NCBI GenBank assembly: GCA_034422875.1
Contig: DAOUJI010000026.1
Location: forward strand, 1-8,737
Length of the DNA stretch: 8,737 nt
Direction: 5' to 3'
DNA from: DAOUJI01 sp034422875
GTDB lineage: Bacteria; Chloroflexota; Dehalococcoidia; Lucifugimonadales; JAGWBF01
Position 1 is the stretch's first letter; each line of letters starts with the position of its first letter. The notes below the pieces were generated by a model. That model saw nothing but the letters and a program-made list of their open reading frames with translations. It did not search any database and was not told the origin of the DNA. Shown here piece after piece: positions 6,138 to 8,737 of this stretch. Both the position numbers and the translations under genes were made by a program.

Positions 6138-6998
6138 CTACTCCGGTTTGGACAAGACCAGGGCTGTCCAGTCGTCTTGGGTCATAGATGACCGCAAGAC
6201 AAGGCCAGCGGCCAGGAATGCTTCCGTGACCTCGTCCGACTGGCTCTGAATAATGCCCGAAGCCACTAGCCTTCCTCCGGGCTTCAGAACCGAGGACAGA
6301 GCGCTGGACCGGTCGGTGAGAATCCTGGCGCTGATGTTCGCCACAGCCAAGTCGAATTCGGCTTCCCCGGCGGCTTGGTGAGGAACGGAGCCCTTGACGA
6401 GGGCAACGTGGGGCAGCAGCTTCGCGGCTTTCAGGTTTTTCCTGGCAGTCCTGACAGCCAAGGGGTCTATGTCCACTGCGACCGCCGAACCGGCTCCCAG
6501 CCGGAGCGCCAGAATTGTGAGGATGCCGGAGCCGGAGCCCAGGTCCAGGAGCTTCATGCCGGGCTGTACCAGCTCCTCGAGGGCCTCCATGCACATCCGA
6601 GTCGTGGGGTGATAGCCGGTGCCGAAGGCCATTCCAGGATCAAGCTCGATAACCAGATCGCCTTCCGCCGGTTCATACTCAATCCATGATGGTTTGACGA
6701 CCAGCCTCTTTCCCAGTCTCAGAAGCGTGAAATGGGATTTCCAAGCCTCTTCCCACTGTGTGTCCTCCAGGTCCTGTACCTGCAGGATGGCCGACGGCTC
6801 GATTGAGCGGACCAGATTCACACCCACCTCTATGTGGGCGCGTCGCCGTTTGGAACCAGCAGTTAGATAAGTGCGCAGCTTGAGGCTGCCGTCAACCTGG
6901 TGTTCAGCGGAGAACCCGTGGCCGTACTTTCCAAACAGATAGGAAATCGGTTCCACGTATTCGGGCGGGACGGTTACGCTAAGCTCCTGCCAGACCAT
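6138..6998 (-). CDS. prmA: Ribosomal protein L11 methyltransferase PrmA
   Basis: PrmA trimethylates lysines and the N-terminus of ribosomal protein L11. The 286-residue protein has an N-terminal substrate-recognition domain (about 1-95, starting MVWQELSVTVPPE as in the family), then DPGMAFGTGYHPTT (120-133), the PrmA signature, normally DPGLAFGTGTHPTT. The class I methyltransferase fold follows: LLDLGSGSGILTI (150-162), motif I; AVDIDPLAV (174-182), with the acidic ribose-binding residue; and VANISARIL (219-227), the post-motif Asn-Ile. The ATG at 6998 agrees with family N-termini, but no Shine-Dalgarno is visible in the bases before it. A terminator-like hairpin lies between dnaJ and this start, so expression may depend on read-through. 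rsmE follows after five bases, as in many bacteria. Confidence 0.95.
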   Translation of the reverse strand: MVWQELSVTVPPEYVEPISYLFGKYGHGFSAEHQVDGSLKLRTYLTAGSKRRRAHIEVGVNLVRSIEPSAILQVQDLEDTQWEEAWKSHFTLLRLGKRLVVKPSWIEYEPAEGDLVIELDPGMAFGTGYHPTTRMCMEALEELVQPGMKLLDLGSGSGILTILALRLGAGSAVAVDIDPLAVRTARKNLKAAKLLPHVALVKGSVPHQAAGEAEFDLAVANISARILTDRSSALSSVLKPGGRLVASGIIQSQSDEVTEAFLAAGLVLRSSMTQDDWTALVLSKPE

Positions 6999-7005
6999 TA
7001 AACCG

Positions 7006-7043
7006 AATCAAAAGGCCCGGTCATCCGATGATGGACCTGGGCC
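7006..7043 (-). terminator. Rho-independent terminator or attenuator between dnaJ and prmA
   Basis: In the minus-strand transcript a 12-bp stem made of three blocks (GGCCC with GGGCC, GGTC with GACC, ATC with GAT) has two single-base bulges on its 5' side and an ATCG tetraloop. It covers 7043-7014 and is followed by TTTTGATT (7013-7006). It begins 29 bases after the dnaJ stop and its T-run ends 11 bases before the prmA ATG. The opposite strand has no T-run after the hairpin, so the element is directional. The T-run is short, so termination may be partial. Confidence 0.6.
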
Positions 7044-7072
7044 GAGACAACCTGGGTTGATATGACTGAGGA

Positions 7073-8203
7073 CTATCCGAGAGCATCCTTGATTTTGTCG
7101 AAAATCCCCTTGTCTTTGGAGTGGCCGTTTTCGGGCTTCTCCAGAGTGTCTCCCAACTCGCGGATAAGCTGCTTCTGGTGGGTGTCCAGGCTCGTAGGCA
7201 CCTCGACCTTGACGGGCATCACCAGGTCGCCCCGGCGGCTCCCGCCGTTGATCAAGGGTATGCCCTTGCCCTTCATCTTGAATATTGAGCCGGGCTGCGT
7301 TCCAGGAGGTATCTTCACGGTCTCCACGTCTCCCGACAGGGTTACTATCTCCACCTCGTCGCCAAGGGTCGCCTGCACCACGTTGATGGGCAGTTCGTAA
7401 ACAAGGTCGTAGCCATCTCGCTGGAACCGCTTGTGAGGCTCCACGGCGACTCCGACGTAGAGGTTGCCGTGAGGTCCGCCACCCGTCCCCACATGGCCCT
7501 CTCCGGTTAAACGGACCTGCATCCCGTCTTCAATGCCGCCGGGTATCCTCACCCCAATCTTGCGGGCCTGACGCTTGGATCCGGCGCCGCTGCATGAGTT
7601 GCAGGGATGGAGAATGATATTCCCTCGACCCCGACAGGTGGAGCAGGGAGTGACCTGGGAGAACTGGCCGAACAGCGATCTCTGCGTCCGCCGCAGCTGG
7701 CCCATGCCCTTGCAGGTGGCACAGGTCTGAGTGTCGGTGCCAGGCTCGCTTCCCGTTCCCGCGCATTCGGAGCACCGCTCGACCCGGTTTACACTCACCT
7801 CTTTTTCGACACCGAACACGGACTCCTCGAAGGACACATTGACAGCGACCTGGACGTCACCGCCCCTTTGCGCAGTAGAGGTCCCCCTCCCGGCATAGTC
7901 GCCAAAGAAAGAGTCGAAGATGTCGCCGAATCCGCCGAAAATGTCGAAGCCGTCGAAGTTTCGCGCTCCGCTGGCGTCAGCGGTGACGCCCGCATGACCG
8001 AACCTGTCGTACCTGGAGCGCTTGTCCGGGTCGGTTAGGACCTGGTAGGCCTCGTTGACCTCTTTGAACTTCTCTTCGGCGTCGGGACTCTTGTTGCGGT
8101 CGGGGTGATAGTCCATAGCCTTCTTTCGGAAGGCCTTTCGGATGTCCTCTTCAGAGGACCCCCGGGACACGCCTAAAATGTCGTAGTAGTCTCTCTTTGG
8201 CAT
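7073..8203 (-). CDS. dnaJ: Chaperone protein DnaJ (Hsp40)
   Basis: DnaJ delivers unfolded proteins to DnaK and stimulates its ATPase. Numbered from the ATG at 8203 (MPKRDYYDILGV), the 376 residues comprise a J domain (about 4-69) with the essential HPD at 33-35; a fairly short Gly/Phe region (about 70-115); a zinc-binding domain with four intact CxxCxGxG repeats, CSECAGTG (144-151), CATCKGMG (161-168), CSTCRGRG (187-194) and CNSCSGAG (201-208); and two C-terminal substrate-binding beta domains (about 115-140 and 210-340). It ends in a GIFDKIKDALG tail. A GTG six codons upstream (8221-8219) is in frame, but the ATG gives the conserved N-terminus. No Shine-Dalgarno precedes either. A good promoter lies just upstream. 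hrcA is the upstream neighbour and prmA the downstream one; grpE and dnaK are absent from between hrcA and dnaJ. Confidence 0.97.
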   Translation of the reverse strand: MPKRDYYDILGVSRGSSEEDIRKAFRKKAMDYHPDRNKSPDAEEKFKEVNEAYQVLTDPDKRSRYDRFGHAGVTADASGARNFDGFDIFGGFGDIFDSFFGDYAGRGTSTAQRGGDVQVAVNVSFEESVFGVEKEVSVNRVERCSECAGTGSEPGTDTQTCATCKGMGQLRRTQRSLFGQFSQVTPCSTCRGRGNIILHPCNSCSGAGSKRQARKIGVRIPGGIEDGMQVRLTGEGHVGTGGGPHGNLYVGVAVEPHKRFQRDGYDLVYELPINVVQATLGDEVEIVTLSGDVETVKIPPGTQPGSIFKMKGKGIPLINGGSRRGDLVMPVKVEVPTSLDTHQKQLIRELGDTLEKPENGHSKDKGIFDKIKDALG

Positions 8204-8235
8204 AGCAACGCAGAGGCGCACAAATGTACACGCTA

Positions 8236-8264
8236 ATTATAAGGCAGGGGTTGGTCACACTCAA
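8236..8264 (-). promoter_or_regulatory. Sigma70-type promoter of dnaJ
   Basis: On the minus strand TTGAGT (8264-8259) is followed after exactly 17 bases by a perfect TATAAT (8241-8236). Transcription would start near 8229, giving a leader of about 26 bases to the dnaJ ATG. It lies in the 98-base gap between the hrcA stop and dnaJ, so dnaJ can be expressed apart from hrcA. No CIRCE inverted repeat (TTAGCACTC-N9-GAGTGCTAA) is present in this gap. Confidence 0.7.
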
Positions 8265-8301
8265 GGAGCGTCAGGACAGCCGGGTTGAAAATGGACCGGC
8301 T

Positions 8302-8737
8302 TTAGATGCGTCCGTTGACACCCATCATCAGGCCGCTCATCAGAGAGGAGAGAAAGCGGACTCCGGCGATTGTGGTCCCGTAGCCTATCCGTGTCGGGCC
8401 CACGACTCCAATGGTCCCTGACGCCTCTTGTGGGACTCCGTAACGGCCAAGCACCACCGTAAAGGGCTTAAGGACTTCCTGGGAGTTCTCCTCACCTATG
8501 AACACTCCCACTGAGCCTGGACCCGGCGCCTCGGCCAGCATGGAGTTGATAAGGACCCGCTCCTCGACCATCCCCACGACTTCACGAGCCAGGGTGGTGC
8601 GGTCGAACTCCGGCTGCCCAAGAAGAAGGCGCAGACCATCCACATAGAAGTCCACCGACGCTTCCAGGTCCATCTTCTTCAGCGCCAGGAGAGCCTGAGC
8701 CTTCACCGTGTTCTCCAGGGGAGTGAGCTCCAGGTCC
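8302..8737 (-). CDS. hrcA: Heat-inducible transcription repressor HrcA, 3' part only
   Basis: The last 145 codons of hrcA are visible; the frame runs off the right edge, so the N-terminal winged-helix DNA-binding domain is missing and the GTG at 8706 is internal. HrcA represses heat-shock genes by binding CIRCE operators and needs GroEL for activity. Diagnostic C-terminal segments are a GLRLLLGQPEF stretch (minus strand, about 8640-8608), GSVGVFIGEEN (about 8519-8487), and SGTIGVVGPTRIGYGTTI followed by VRFLSSLMSGLM (about 8420-8327). These match the family GVQVFIG...E, GTIGVIGPTRMDY and LV..L...L segments, with Ile replacing the usual Met after TR. The gene lies upstream of dnaJ in the same direction, but a separate promoter sits between them. 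Confidence 0.92.
   Translation of the reverse strand, partial: DLELTPLENTVKAQALLALKKMDLEASVDFYVDGLRLLLGQPEFDRTTLAREVVGMVEERVLINSMLAEAPGPGSVGVFIGEENSQEVLKPFTVVLGRYGVPQEASGTIGVVGPTRIGYGTTIAGVRFLSSLMSGLMMGVNGRI

Noticed and set aside
6133..6594. An extended rsmE reading frame reaching into prmA.
   Set aside because: The extra residues are an Arg/Gly/Pro-rich shadow of prmA; the conserved MHRFF start and Shine-Dalgarno fix the start at 6132.
8278..8301. AGCCGG/CCGGCT inverted repeat just after the hrcA stop as an hrcA terminator.
   Set aside because: Only 6 bp with a 12-base loop and no downstream T-run on the minus strand.
8204..8301. Possible CIRCE operator upstream of dnaJ, suggested by fragments resembling GCTAA and ACTC.
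   Set aside because: The two fragments do not form the TTAGCACTC-N9-GAGTGCTAA inverted repeat in order or spacing.

Overview
The window is a gene-dense, GC-rich bacterial chromosome segment made almost entirely of core genes, with one TIR-domain gene cut by the left edge. No intergenic stretch exceeds about 175 bases, and I see no rRNA, tRNA, CRISPR array, insertion sequence or long repeat. The taxon cannot be fixed from sequence alone. The gene families, their order and several motif variants suggest a Chloroflexota-like lineage (Dehalococcoidia/SAR202 type); this is a low-to-moderate confidence inference.

Layout. (1) 2-823, plus: the C-terminal part of a pentapeptide-repeat/TIR protein, a candidate NAD-consuming immune effector. 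(2) 839-1192, minus: a FlK-type hotdog thioesterase, convergent with the TIR gene. (3) 1193-1366: a divergent intergenic region holding strong Shine-Dalgarno sequences for both flanking genes and a good promoter for the plus strand. (4) 1367-5389, plus: a compact run argF-der-plsY-gpsA with gaps of 23, 3 and 16 bases, probably one operon. It joins arginine biosynthesis, a ribosome-assembly GTPase and two consecutive steps of phospholipid synthesis: GpsA makes glycerol-3-phosphate and PlsY acylates it. (5) 5386-8737, minus: hrcA (partial), dnaJ, prmA, rsmE. This is the backbone of the classical hrcA-grpE-dnaK-dnaJ-prmA-rsmE heat-shock/ribosome-modification operon, but without grpE and dnaK. gpsA and rsmE converge, and both TAG stops lie in one CTAG palindrome.

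Regulation visible in the sequence: an extended -10 promoter before argF; a sigma70-type promoter with 17-base spacing between hrcA and dnaJ; a hairpin plus U-tract between dnaJ and prmA, probably a terminator or attenuator; and a 7-bp all-GC hairpin across the plsY stop just before gpsA. No CIRCE operator is visible upstream of dnaJ.

I found no clearly new multi-gene system. The most interesting items are the altered catalytic motif of ArgF (HDMP instead of HCLP), the structured plsY/gpsA junction, the TIR protein with an apparent insertion and a replaced Trp, and the rearranged heat-shock cluster.
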